Positions 55,590 through 64,000 of a DNA stretch of 64,000 nucleotides are shown piece by piece. The notes beneath the pieces are model-generated. The model ran no database searches and was not told where the DNA came from. It saw only the letters and a list, made by a program, of their open reading frames with translations. Source of the DNA: Malaya genurostris (Eukaryota; Arthropoda; Insecta; Diptera; Culicidae); assembly GCF_030247185.1 (NCBI RefSeq), contig NC_080571.1:342555379-342619378 (forward strand), in the 5' to 3' direction. The translations under genes and the position numbers were made by a program. Position 1 is the stretch's first letter; each line of letters starts with the position of its first letter.

Positions 55590-55830
55590 GATCCACTCGA
55601 GAGATAATTGTACCATCGATGTTATAGTCAACAACAACGAGATACAGTTTTAAATCATCTGCGTAGAGTAATTTAAATCCAGCCCCCAAAAGTAACGCCA
55701 CATCGTTGAAGAATAATACGAATAACAAGGGCCATAAATTACTATCTTGCGGGGACCCTGATTTATTCGAAGACTCGGATGAAGTGCTGTGGTCTATTTT
55801 CACGCGTAGTTTCCTATCGGAAAGATTTGA
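55590..55830 (-). pseudogene. RT fragment with YADD box
   Basis: Read leftwards: NKSGSPQDSNLWPLLFVLFF, NDVALLLGAGFKLLYADD and LKLYLVVVDYN. This is the GVPQGS-to-YADD part of a LINE RT of the same kind as the 60.2-kb fragment. It is degraded at both ends. Confidence 0.8.
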
Positions 55831-56739
55831 GTCCAGTCAAGATACGAGTTGCGATTTGCAAAGAAAAAAAAAGCAAAAGCAGCTTTCAGATCGGTATAGA
55901 TAATATCCATTAGTATTTTAGCTAGCAATATTAGTTATGCACTGTGATGTGAAGGCCAACAAATTCTTTGTAACTGATCACTCAGGCACAAAAGCATACT
56001 GATGGAATTAAATATAATTCTTTGCGTGATCCAAAACAGCACCGCTTACAATTATCTGGAATAATTTCGTCGATGCTGAGAGGCTTGTTATTCTGCGATA
56101 ATTTGCTACCTTACGTCGATCACCACTTTTATAAACGACTGTTTCCATATACGAAGGAATCTAGTTTGCTCAAACGATCGATTGAGTTTGATCGAATGTC
56201 GGAGTAGAACAACTCGACAGTGACGATGGCAACTAATTAGATCTCTATCGTTTTCAGACATTTTGTTCCCACATCCCCTTTTTACCCCGTTTCCACAATA
56301 TTTACTTTCTTTTTCATTATCTTCCGTAACATCACCATCACCGCCCACGGAAGACCGCTCCAGTCGAAAACTAGCATGCGGGCCACCAGCCGGGCCTTCG
56401 TAGCCTGGGGGTGTTTCCCGCGGACCCACACGAACCGAAGGAAGCGGCCATAGATATTTAACAACGCCATCTAGAATACTCATGCAATATTCAACTCACC
56501 GACCACTGCCGAATGCCAGCTGAAAGCTGGATTTTCGAGAACCCGAGATGACATTGTCTAATGATACTATTCTAGTTTTAAGTTAGTCGTTAATTAAGAT
56601 TATAAAATACTCTTGGCGTGTGCCTAAAATTATATTACATTATTGAATATTGAATAAAATCGACAGTGACATCTGTGCCAAGTGTCACGTCAAAATATTC
56701 ATTAGTGTTTAGTATACGTCTGTCTTTCTGAAGTCTTAA
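55831..56739. other. Unassigned, GC-richer patch
   Basis: 56,330-56,480 is GC-rich and has no repeat module; minus-strand frames here (for example with GPRETPPGYEGPAGGPHASF) have no recognisable domain. The rest is AT-rich. Confidence 0.3.
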
Positions 56740-57215
56740 AAGTATAATCGGCGGTTTTTAAAATTAGTTAAATTATTCAACAAAGAAGTTCCATTAAATT
56801 TTGTGAGCGGAATCAAATTTCTGGTACCGAAACGTTCAGAATGTTGCAAAACGGTCTTCGTCAATAAAATCAAGGAATTGGTGCTCGAGAATCGACGATT
56901 AATAGTCAGAGACCTTCCTCTTACGATAGTTGGAATGTCGGAAGAATCAGTATTTGGAAGGATTCGTCAAAAGAGGCCGGAATTATGGTCCGACAACTCT
57001 TGCTTTTTGCACCACGACAATGCACCGTCGTAAAAATTCAACCAATAACGTTTCGCAACCACCGTATTTGCCTGATTTGGCTCCGTGCGACTTCTATTCA
57101 GTAAACTCAAACGACCGCACCGTGGAAACCGTTTTGAGTCAATTGAAGATATCAAACGTGAATCGCTACGCGCATTTAGACTCTTTTGCAAGTTTGCTAG
57201 CTTCAGTCTATTATA
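56740..57215 (+). pseudogene. Mariner transposase relic A
   Basis: Reads SIKFCERNQISGTETFRMLQ, then ENRRLIVRDLPLTIVGMSEE, then GRIRQKRPELWSDNSCFLHH followed by DNAPS (second Asp), and in the next frame PPYLPDLAPCDF (third Asp region). The order is that of a DD34D transposase; most of the core between the DNA-binding half and the second Asp is deleted and there are at least two frame changes. Confidence 0.75.
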
Positions 57216-57227
57216 ATCCTTGAACGG

Positions 57228-57660
57228 AGACACATCGAGTGTTTCGGTAGCGATACTCTGAAGAACACAGTCATTTATCAGTGGCACGAACATTTCAGAA
57301 GTGCCCGTGAGTCTGTGAATGATGATGAGAGAAACGGTTGCTTTTGGATCTGTTTAAGACAGATTTCTGAACAAACAACTCGTGGATCTTGCACCACGAT
57401 AGCGCACCGTCACACAACATTTGGCTAAAAACGAAACGAATACCATTCAGCAGCCACCGAATTCACCTGATTTGGCTCCCTGTGATTTTTTCCTATCCGG
57501 TCGACTTAAGAAACCGCTCCGTGGGACGCGTTCCAGCAGCCGAGATGAGATTGTGGAAAAATCGCCGATGGCTCTGAATCCCAGACCGAAAACTGAGTAT
57601 AAAAACTGTTTCGAGGATTAGAACGAGCGCTGTCAGTACTTTGATGATTTTGATAAATAT
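57228..57660 (+). pseudogene. Mariner transposase relic B, adjacent to A
   Basis: Reads ECFGSDTLKNTVIYQWHEHF and RSARESVNDDERNG (N-terminal DNA-binding part), then after a large deletion LHHDSAPSHN with the second Asp, then PPNSPDLAPCDFFLSGRLKK with the third, and NCFEDWNERCQ near the end. It is the same lineage as relic A, about 15-30 bp away in the same direction. Confidence 0.78.
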
Positions 57661-57734
57661 ACATGTATTTTTTATTTTCCGAATAAACTCCGGGAATTTT
57701 TCGATCAAAGTTCTATAGAGCTGCTCCGTAATTC

Positions 57735-58485
57735 AAACCAAAACGCAGAAAAACAACAACTAGTTCTTCTGTGACCATGAGAGTGAGTTTCGCTTCAAAC
57801 AAAAGCAATCGCGTCATCCAACTGCTGGTCGTTGGCATTGGAGGAAAAGAAAACGAAAAGTGGACAACGATGGGGAACATCATCCAAAATCAGCGGTTCT
57901 AATGGTTCTAAATGTTATCTAAAGAACTATTAGAATTACTTGAAGTTCTACTTGGAAAATCGAAGGTAAAAATTACCAGTTTAGTACAAATCTAGAATAG
58001 TTTAATTAGTTTTGTGCTATTTTCGCAGTACGAAATTTGCACCAAACGAGCGCAAATAAAGCTAGCATTTGACTGCATCGCGTTCGAGAAAAAAGCACCG
58101 AAACAGTGTTTAATATCGTAGAAAATTCCTCAATTTGAAGCTGGTAATTAATCTCGTACAACATTCCGATAGTTTCTTTCAAGAAAATATTGAGATTTAT
58201 GAAATATATGAGCGATGGTACGACTTGTGTTACGATTTTATATATGTAATGATTTCTTCTAGGTCAAGGCTCAAACTTACACTTGACTGGGGCCCTTCTT
58301 TCTGAAATACAAACGTAATCATCCGTAACAAAATAGTTCTTTCCAGCAGTCCAAAGCCGCTAACGGCCCTTTTCAGGACCCCACAAGTAGCGTAAAGAAC
58401 ATATTTCGATAACTGTCTTAAACTGGCGCTCTAATTCCTAGAATACAAACGAAACCGAATGGTTCTTTTTAGGGCTACAAAATCT
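57735..58485. repeat. Repeat A copy 2, with histone-type stem-loops
   Basis: Aligns with 35,340-35,690 (see that entry). At 58,365-58,380 GGCCCTTTTCAGGACC followed by CCACA fits the metazoan histone mRNA 3' stem-loop with one stem mismatch; at 58,461-58,476 GGTTCTTTTTAGGGCT followed by ACAAAA is a second, with wobble pairs. Words GAATACAAACG or GAAATACAAACG precede two of these motifs, so part of it is a diverged tandem repeat. No histone coding sequence is visible. Confidence 0.5.
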
Positions 58486-59030
58486 TTAACAATATCAAAT
58501 CAGTTAATATCTATACACATCTCGAATGCAGTCCTACGTCAATTACCTACTACAAGCTTTATGATTAAATTGACAGAATGTTATGTTTTTGTTCTTCGGT
58601 TTTGTAGACAATAATGAAATTGAGTATCAGAGAATATGATTTTATAGATATCATTGCAATTCGAATGTTGCAAAACATGTTTCCTAAATAAAAATTTTAA
58701 AATGCCTTGGAACAAAGAAAAAGTAGAAAGAATCGGCAACGCTTCTGAAAGGTGCTCCTTCGGACAAAAACGTAATAAGCCCTCAACACTTAGAAAATCA
58801 GTAGGAAAAACTCTAAGTGAATGAATTGTGTCAAGTGCAGAAACAGAAATTTCGCTTCAAAATAATTTTTTATTTCATTTTTACTTGCATGATGATCATA
58901 CATAATAATTTACGAAATAATTTCCAATAAAAACATTAAATTGTGGACAAATACCACCTTAATCATATTTTTCTTTTCAAAGAACAGTATTGTTCAGAGT
59001 TTTATCAATTGAAATAATTATAATTATGAC
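58486..59030. other. AT-rich non-coding
   Basis: No repeat module, ORF or inverted repeat recognised. Confidence 0.4.
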
Positions 59031-59043
59031 TATTATAGTTGAT

Positions 59044-59911
59044 TTTTTTCCATAAATACGTTTATTTCTTAAAGCAGTTTACATAAGTTTTTCTTCGCCG
59101 TAGCATCACTTTTACATAAAATTCTTATCCTAATTTAATTCTAAAATAGTCACAACGATTTGAATTTATTAAAACATATTCCTCTTATTACTTAAATATC
59201 ATTTTAGGTAATTCGTCATAAATATTGAAATCTACTGGGAAATATTATTTGAACCAAGCGATTAACTTCTATAAATTATAAAATGAGCTGTTATTTTCAG
59301 ACATTTTGTTGATAATTTCATAAACTATTTCGAGTTTGTTTGTATCATTACATAATTTCTATTCTAATTTAGCTATTGGTTGAACTCATGGACGCAGCTG
59401 GTATCAGAACTAAGTCTTAAAAGGGGCCTTTATTAAATTGAAACTCCAATTTTCTTTATGAAATGATAAAGAAGTTTCATGAAAGTCTACTTTGGGTACG
59501 CAAGGAATTTATTAGTTGAGATCTGACATCACGATACTCCACGCATGTCCAAACGACATGATCAATATCGCGATAACCTTCGCCACAAGCACAATGATTA
59601 GTCTCGGAGAGCCCAATTCGAAGGAGATGTGCGTCTAACGTGTAGTGATTGGACATGAGTCTGGACATCACACGAATGAAGTCCCTACTCACATCCAGTC
59701 CCCTGAGTCCCATGCCTTTGTCGATATTTTAGGAATAATTGAGTGCATCCACCGACCCAGATCATCTTTATCCCAAGAAGATTGCCAGCTGGCAAGTGTT
59801 CTTTGGCGAGACGAGCTATAGAATTCGTTAAAAGCAATCGGTCTCTCATAAATTTCACCCTCAATAGCATCACGTTTGGCTAAAATATCGGCTCTTTCAT
59901 TGTCAGGAGAT
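59044..59911 (-). mobile_element. 5'-truncated LINE with RNase H, 12-13-bp TSD
   Basis: Its 3' end (left) is a short A tail on the minus strand; the 3' UTR shares CATAAATACGTTTATTTC and AAGTTTTTCTTCGCCGT with the tail at 23,190. TATTATAGTTGAT flanks it at 59,031-59,043 and 59,912-59,924. The copy begins within the RNase H domain, so the RT and everything upstream were not copied. Confidence 0.92.
59477..59911 (-). pseudogene. LINE RNase H end and C-terminal domain
   Basis: Starts DNERADILAKRDA, the last motif of a LINE RNase H domain, followed by LASWQSSWDKDDLGRWMHSI. After a one-base frame change near 59,705 it continues RGLDVSRDFIRVMSRLMSNH, LLRIGLSETNHCACGEGYRD and IDHVVWTCVEYRDVRSQL. The last part with CXCG and H resembles the C-terminal zinc-binding region of I-group LINEs. 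Not functional. Confidence 0.85.
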
Positions 59912-59924
59912 TATTATAGTTGAT

Positions 59925-60165
59925 GATAGTTATGACCCAAAGCACCTTGCCTTGGGTCAAATATTCAACAAATTTTCAAGTTCATTTTTTCACATAAATT
60001 ACAAAAGTATCTGTTTACAAAAAGTACAATGAAAATGAGGAGTGGAATTGCTAAATACCGCTCATTTAAGTGAAAAGTGGCCCAAGGCTGCGGATTCTCC
60101 CTTCAGTCACAGTTACAGGGTGACACAGTGTTGAAATTTTTACTCATATCCAAGTATCAAATAAG
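59925..60165. other. Non-coding, nothing recognised
   Basis: AT-rich spacer between two LINE fragments. Confidence 0.4.
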
Positions 60166-60167
60166 CA

Positions 60168-60386
60168 TTGAAACAATTGTGTGTCCTGGTTAAGCTCATA
60201 CCTCTCGGGAGAGTTCTACGAGTGCAATTGAGCAGCAGTACAAGATCTCAATTCTTCAACAAATCAGAAATTTCACAAGGCAGTAATTTGGGACCTTTGC
60301 TTTTCGTATTATTTTTCAATGATGGCTACACACTGATATATGCAACTTTGCCAAACCGCCGCCATTTCAGGTCAGATGTCAACTAA
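60168..60386 (+). pseudogene. RT fragment of a LINE
   Basis: Reads LVKLIPLGRVLRVQLSSSTR, NKSEISQGSNLGPLLFVLFF and NDGYTLIYATLPN. It is the stretch around GVPQGS up to the active site, where YADD has become YATL. It is the same type as the 55.6-kb fragment, on the other strand. Confidence 0.78.
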
Positions 60387-60775
60387 TAGTAATCGAAAAG
60401 CTTCTTCGGTGCTGAAAATTCTAACAAGCATTATTTATTGCAAAACTGATCGATGGACAGGTTAATGCTCCATATTTGTAGGTTGTCATTTTAACTCTAG
60501 CGTTACTTTTGAGGAAGGCCTAAGTAAAAATTCTTTGAAATTTTTTTAAGAAAGCTATACCGGAAATAATTTGTTAGTTTAATTTGGTGTTTTCGTCATT
60601 GTGGAGAAAGCATACACTGTGGAAAATGGTGTTTCAATTTTCTCAAAAAAGGTAGTTTTTGAAATATAAATGTGTTTTAGCTGACAATTGACGTGCATTC
60701 TGGGAAACGTTATTCTTGTGCTGTAGAAATTTCAATTCTCTACTTGACAATAATATTTCTATATCTAAATTCGTC
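60387..60775. other. Non-coding, nothing recognised
   Basis: AT-rich. The ITmD37E copy 3 begins abruptly after it without an end sequence. Confidence 0.4.
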
Positions 60776-61527
60776 AAATGTTCTTCGTGCTAAAGAACGT
60801 TTGAATCTTCGAACCTATAAGAAGCAGAAACAACCAAAACGTAGTCCGAAACAAGAAGCATCGATCAGGCCGAGGGTTCGAAAGCTGTAGTAAACAATTC
60901 TTGCTGGAAATTGGAACTGCATAATCATGGACGACGTGAAACTCGATTACAAATCCTTGCCGGGATTAAAATATTATACGGTGCGAGAAGGGGAAAGGGT
61001 TAAACCAGTCCGAGACATCGATTGAAGTCGAAAAATTTGGTAAGAAAGCTATGGTCTGGCAAGCAATTTGTAGCTGCGATAAGATTTCGAAACTCTTCAG
61101 CACCACTGCTTCAATGAACAGCAAAATATACATCAAGGAATGTTTACAAAAACGACTTCTACGCATGATTCGTAGCCACAAGGATCCTGTTGTCTTCTGG
61201 CTAGATCTTGCTTCTTGCCACTACTCGAAATCAACGGTAGGATGGTATACTACCAAAAATGTCACTTTCGTCCCAAAAGACATGAATCTACCAAATTGCC
61301 CACAACTTCGGCAGCCGAAACCATTCAATAGTTCGAAAAAGATTGGAAAAAGATGTCAAAACTTGTCGCCAAAAAGTCGCCAGCTAGTCTACAATGGCTA
61401 AGTAGCAAATGTTGAGAATAATATTCTGTTGTTGTAGTCTAATATTATCAGTATATCGAATAAAATTTGAATATCTAACACTTGTGAATTATTTACAGCG
61501 AAATCAAAGTGCGTCCATACTTTCAGG
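60776..61527 (+). pseudogene. ITmD37E copy 3, 5'-truncated
   Basis: Begins inside the second helix-turn-helix at SNVLRAKERLNLRTYKKQKQ. It lacks the ETY of the first catalytic block (MDDVKLD, nine bases deleted), has stops at about 60,888 and 61,022, carries the same one-base excess as copy 2 in the GGGGAAAGGG run, keeps VVFWLDLASCHYSKSTV with the second Asp, and has lost the final Glu block after NCPQLR. The right end reads GCGTCCATACTTTCAGG with the outer bases gone. Confidence 0.85.
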
Positions 61528-61986
61528 TACAACAAGAAAAACTGACAGCCCCAGCACTGTATTCCAGTTTTAAATTTGACAGAAGAACTGTTCGAATAAA
61601 TGAAACTAAAACGGCTTGCTGGAGATACGTTTGTTCCAGTTTCAGTTCTATTATAAATATCCCATATCTCGGTTGATTTTCCATTAAGGCGCAAGTTAAG
61701 CAAGTGACAGTTTCCCTTTGTTTACTTCCGCTTTTATTAATTACCAAACGGTTTCCACGTTTATCACTCAACGTTTCGCATAAAATGATACCCGAAACTT
61801 TCGACACTCAAACAGTGTAGTGAAATCAAAGAAAATCTTTTTAATCACATCACAATAATCGAAAGAGAGAGAGAGAGAGAGCGATTAAAGAGAAACTGTC
61901 ACTTGCTTATACGCCCTAATGAAAAGTTACCCGAGATATGAAACTTCCAGCAGCTGAATTTGCTCTGAGAGGGCGTTTCAGTTGTA
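61528..61986. repeat. Foldback-family fragments and (GA)n
   Basis: 61,545-61,690 carries ACTGACAGCCCCAGCACTG, TTGACAGAAGAACTGTTCG and CGGCTTGCTGGAGATACG, which recur in the foldback at 63.2-63.7 kb and at 55.2 kb. A (GA)n run lies at 61,863-61,882. 61,940-61,985 (CCAGCAGCTGAATTTGCTC) is another piece. Confidence 0.65.
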
Positions 61987-62915
61987 AAAGGTGATTTTTT
62001 TGAGGTTAGGATTTTCATGCATTAGTATTTGCTCAGATTTTTTGAGGTTATGATTTTCATGCATTATTATTTGCTCAGTATGCTCTGACATTTCATCATG
62101 AATAGACTTACTAACGAGCAACGCTTGCAAATCAGTGAATGGGCCCTAGAAAAGTTGGCAGAAAATCCGCTTTTTTATCGACAAATTTTGTTCAGCGATG
62201 AGGCTCATTTCTGGTTGAATGGCTACGTAAATAAGCAAAATTGCCGCATTTGGAGTGAAGAGCAACCAGAAGCCGTTCAAGAACTGCCCATGCATCCCGA
62301 AAAATGCACTGTTTGGTGTGGTTTGTACGCTGGTGGAATCATTGGACCGTATTTTTTCAATGATGCTGTTGGACGCAACGTTACAGTGAATGGCGATCGC
62401 TATCGTTCGATGCTAACAAACTTTTTGTTGCCAAAAATGGAAGAACTGAACTTGGTTGACATGTGGTTTCAACAAGATGGCGCTACATGCCACACAGCTC
62501 GCGATTCTATGGCCATTTTGAGGGAAAACTTCGGAGAACAATTCATCTCAAGAAATGGACCGGTAAGTTGGCCACCAAGATCATGCGATTTGACGCCTTT
62601 AGACTATTTTTTGTGGGGCTACGTCAAGTCTAAAGTCTACAGAAATAAGCCAGTAACTATTCCAGCTTTGGAAGACAACATTTCCGAAGAAATTCGGGCT
62701 ATTCCGGCCGAAATGCTCGAAAAAGTTGCCCAAAATTGGACTTTCCGAATGGACCACCTAAGACGCAGCCGCGGTCAACATTTAAATGAAATTATCTTCA
62801 AAAAGTAAATGTCATGTACCAATCTAACGTTTAAAATAAAGAACCGATGAGATTTTGCAAATTTTATGCGTTTTATTGTTTAAAAAAGTTCTCAAGCTCT
62901 TAAAAAATCACCCTG
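61987..62915 (+). mobile_element. Rosa-type (DD41D) element, copy 2
   Basis: The right end, read inward, is CAGGGTGATTTTTTAAGAGC; the left end is AAAGGTGATTTTTTTGAGGT. TA flanks both (61,985-61,986 and 62,916-62,917). The left arm holds a 42-bp-period tandem duplication (62,001-62,036 and 62,043-62,078). It sits within foldback-family sequence. Confidence 0.85.
62098..62808 (+). CDS. Rosa-type transposase, DNA-binding domain deleted
   Basis: This 236-codon frame has no stops. It starts ATG, MNRLTNEQRLQISEWALEKL, then ILFSDEAHFWLNGYVNKQNC (first Asp), WFQQDGATCHTARDSMAILR (second Asp), CDLTPLDYFLWGYVKSKVYR (third Asp), and ends RRSRGQHLNEIIFKK. There are 41 residues between the second and third Asp, so DD41D, as in the rosa family. 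About 100 residues are missing between EQRLQI and SEWALEK, which should include the helix-turn-helix region; family length is about 340 residues. The deletion is in frame, so a stable catalytic-domain protein could be made, but it should not recognise TIRs. Confidence 0.88.
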   Translation: MNRLTNEQRLQISEWALEKLAENPLFYRQILFSDEAHFWLNGYVNKQNCRIWSEEQPEAVQELPMHPEKCTVWCGLYAGGIIGPYFFNDAVGRNVTVNGDRYRSMLTNFLLPKMEELNLVDMWFQQDGATCHTARDSMAILRENFGEQFISRNGPVSWPPRSCDLTPLDYFLWGYVKSKVYRNKPVTIPALEDNISEEIRAIPAEMLEKVAQNWTFRMDHLRRSRGQHLNEIIFKK

Positions 62916-63202
62916 TATTTATTCGAACAGTTCTACTGTCAAATATAATACTGGTAAGATTCAGCAGTTGGAAGTTTTATTCTAGATCAATCTAAAATTG
63001 AAACGAACGTATCCCCAGCTAACCGCGTTCTATTAAATTTTTTGTATTTTTGAAATACGAGTAAAACGCTGCTTGGGCTGCCAGTTTTTCTAGTTTTAAT
63101 TTCCAGATTCAAATTTTAAAATTTGACAGGAATTAGAGCAAATTCAGCAGCTGCAAGATTCATATGGGTGATCTATAATGTAAATGAAACTGAAACAAAC
63201 GT
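62916..63202. repeat. Foldback-family segment
   Basis: Continues the MITE sequence interrupted by the rosa-type element: TATTTATTCGAACAGTTCTA, CGTATCCCCAGCTAACCG, AAACGCTGCTTGGGCTGCCA. Non-coding. Confidence 0.6.
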
Positions 63203-63666
63203 ATCCCCAGCAATCCGTTTTAGTTTTATTTATTCGACCAGTTCTACTGTCAAATTAAAAACTGGTATACATTGCCGTTCTATTTTTTTTCTATATTTGA
63301 AACACATATAAAACGCTGCTGGGGATGCCAGTTTATTTTGTTATAATTTCTAGATTTAAATTTCAAAACTGACATAATTTATGCATCTAGAACTAGAACA
63401 CTCCTGAATATGCCCTTATGCATCTAGAACTGGTACACTCCTGAACATGCCCTAAGGGCATATTCAGTAGTGTTCTAGTTCGAGATGCATAATTTATGTC
63501 AGTTTTAAAATTTAAATCTGGATTTTATAACTAGAAAAACTGGCAGCCCCAGTAGTGTTTTACTCGTGTTTCAAATATAGAGAAAATAGATCGGCATCGT
63601 ATGCCAGTTTTAAATTTGACAGAAGAACTGTTCGAATAAATAAAACTAGAACGGTTTGCTGGGGAT
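63203..63666. mobile_element. Foldback MITE with arms of about 210 bp
   Basis: The left arm (63,203 to about 63,453) pairs with the right arm (about 63,454-63,666): ATCCCCAGCAATCCG with CGGTTTGCTGGGGAT at the outside, and GAACATGCCCT with AAGGGCATATTC at the centre. A 37-bp unit (ATGCATCTAGAACTAGAACA start) is duplicated only in the left arm near the centre. The transcript would form a long hairpin. Several shorter relatives lie within 10 kb. Confidence 0.88.
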
Positions 63667-64000
63667 TTGCTCTAAGTTTGTTAAAATTAGTTCAAAGTTT
63701 ACAAAGTTCAGGCGCTTCAAAGGCATGGTTTACAACGAATAAGTTTACAGAACTATATCTCCATAATTTGACCAGTATGTAACCAATTTTTTGTCAACCT
63801 TCATCGCATCCTTCACCTAATTAGGAAAGACCCGAAACCGAAACCTATCACTACTGCACCAAGGGCTGTCAGCATTGTCACAGCACGTCACTCCGGGCCC
63901 AGTAATGCGGAGATAAAGAAACCGCGCCAACTAATGCGGGCACTGGCGCCTCGTTCGCCAATTTTGTCCAGCACTAAGCGAGAAAATCGTTTTTTTTTTT
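63667..64000 (+). other. GC-richer open frame at right edge
   Basis: After about 120 bp of AT-rich DNA, a plus-strand frame is open from a stop at 63,779 to the edge, reading NLHRILHLIRKDPKPKPITT and then RHSGPSNAEIKKPRQLMRAL. Composition becomes GC-rich from about 63,840, similar to the start of a LINE leader or ORF1. It cannot be identified; the window ends in a T run. Confidence 0.3.

Overview
This window looks like a stretch of a culicine mosquito chromosome, most likely Aedes-like. It is AT-rich, has no operons, and is built mainly from nested eukaryotic transposable elements. Family assignments rest on reading protein motifs and element ends by eye; no database search was possible. The mosquito call rests on an RTE-clade LINE of the JAM1 type, a DD37E Tc1/mariner-superfamily transposon (ITmD37E, known from mosquitoes), a tRNA-derived SINE, and a repeat family whose module order recalls culicine repeats.

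Layout. 1-0.9 kb: start of a Gag-like ORF1 of a LINE running off the left edge (minus). 2.87-7.52 kb: a full-length jockey-clade LINE with two intact overlapping ORFs, a poly(A) tail and a target-site duplication. 7.7-8.6 kb: a diverged duplication. 8.70-9.98 kb: an inverted-repeat element rich in TCGA words. 10.7-14.3 kb: a CAGGGTTGTTACG-ended element holding a dead reverse transcriptase fragment, with a relative at 32.8-34.2 kb. 14.4-17.7 kb: an RTE LINE (minus) with one frame break, ending against a 292-bp (AT)n run. 18-25 kb: dispersed repeats, a MITE, a LINE tail, and RT scraps. 26-31.8 kb: a GC-richer island, a Tc1-like relic, ITmD37E copy 1, and a mariner nested in a dispersed repeat. 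37-42 kb: a rosa-type DD41D relic, a mariner tail, and a 3'-truncated second jockey copy carrying a TTAA-flanked MITE. 46.8-47.9 kb: a non-autonomous Helitron. 48.6-50.4 kb: an 830-bp duplication. 53.9-61.5 kb: ITmD37E copies 2 and 3, two mariner relics, repeats with histone-type stem-loops, and a 5'-truncated RNase H LINE. 62-63.7 kb: an internally deleted rosa-type element and a large foldback.

Host signals are few and all lie on the plus strand. They are a textbook recursive splice site (pyrimidine tract, then CAG joined directly to GTAAGT) at 42.1 kb; a GC-richer leader ending in a short coding exon with a canonical donor at 52,405-52,482; and a weaker GC-rich island with a donor-like site at 26.4 kb. 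My inference is that most of the window is TE-filled intron and 5' flank of one long plus-strand gene with alternative first exons, whose main coding exons lie outside the window. I could not identify that gene.

Most transposase and RT genes are dead. The main exception is the jockey element at 2.87-7.52 kb, which looks structurally complete and recently inserted.
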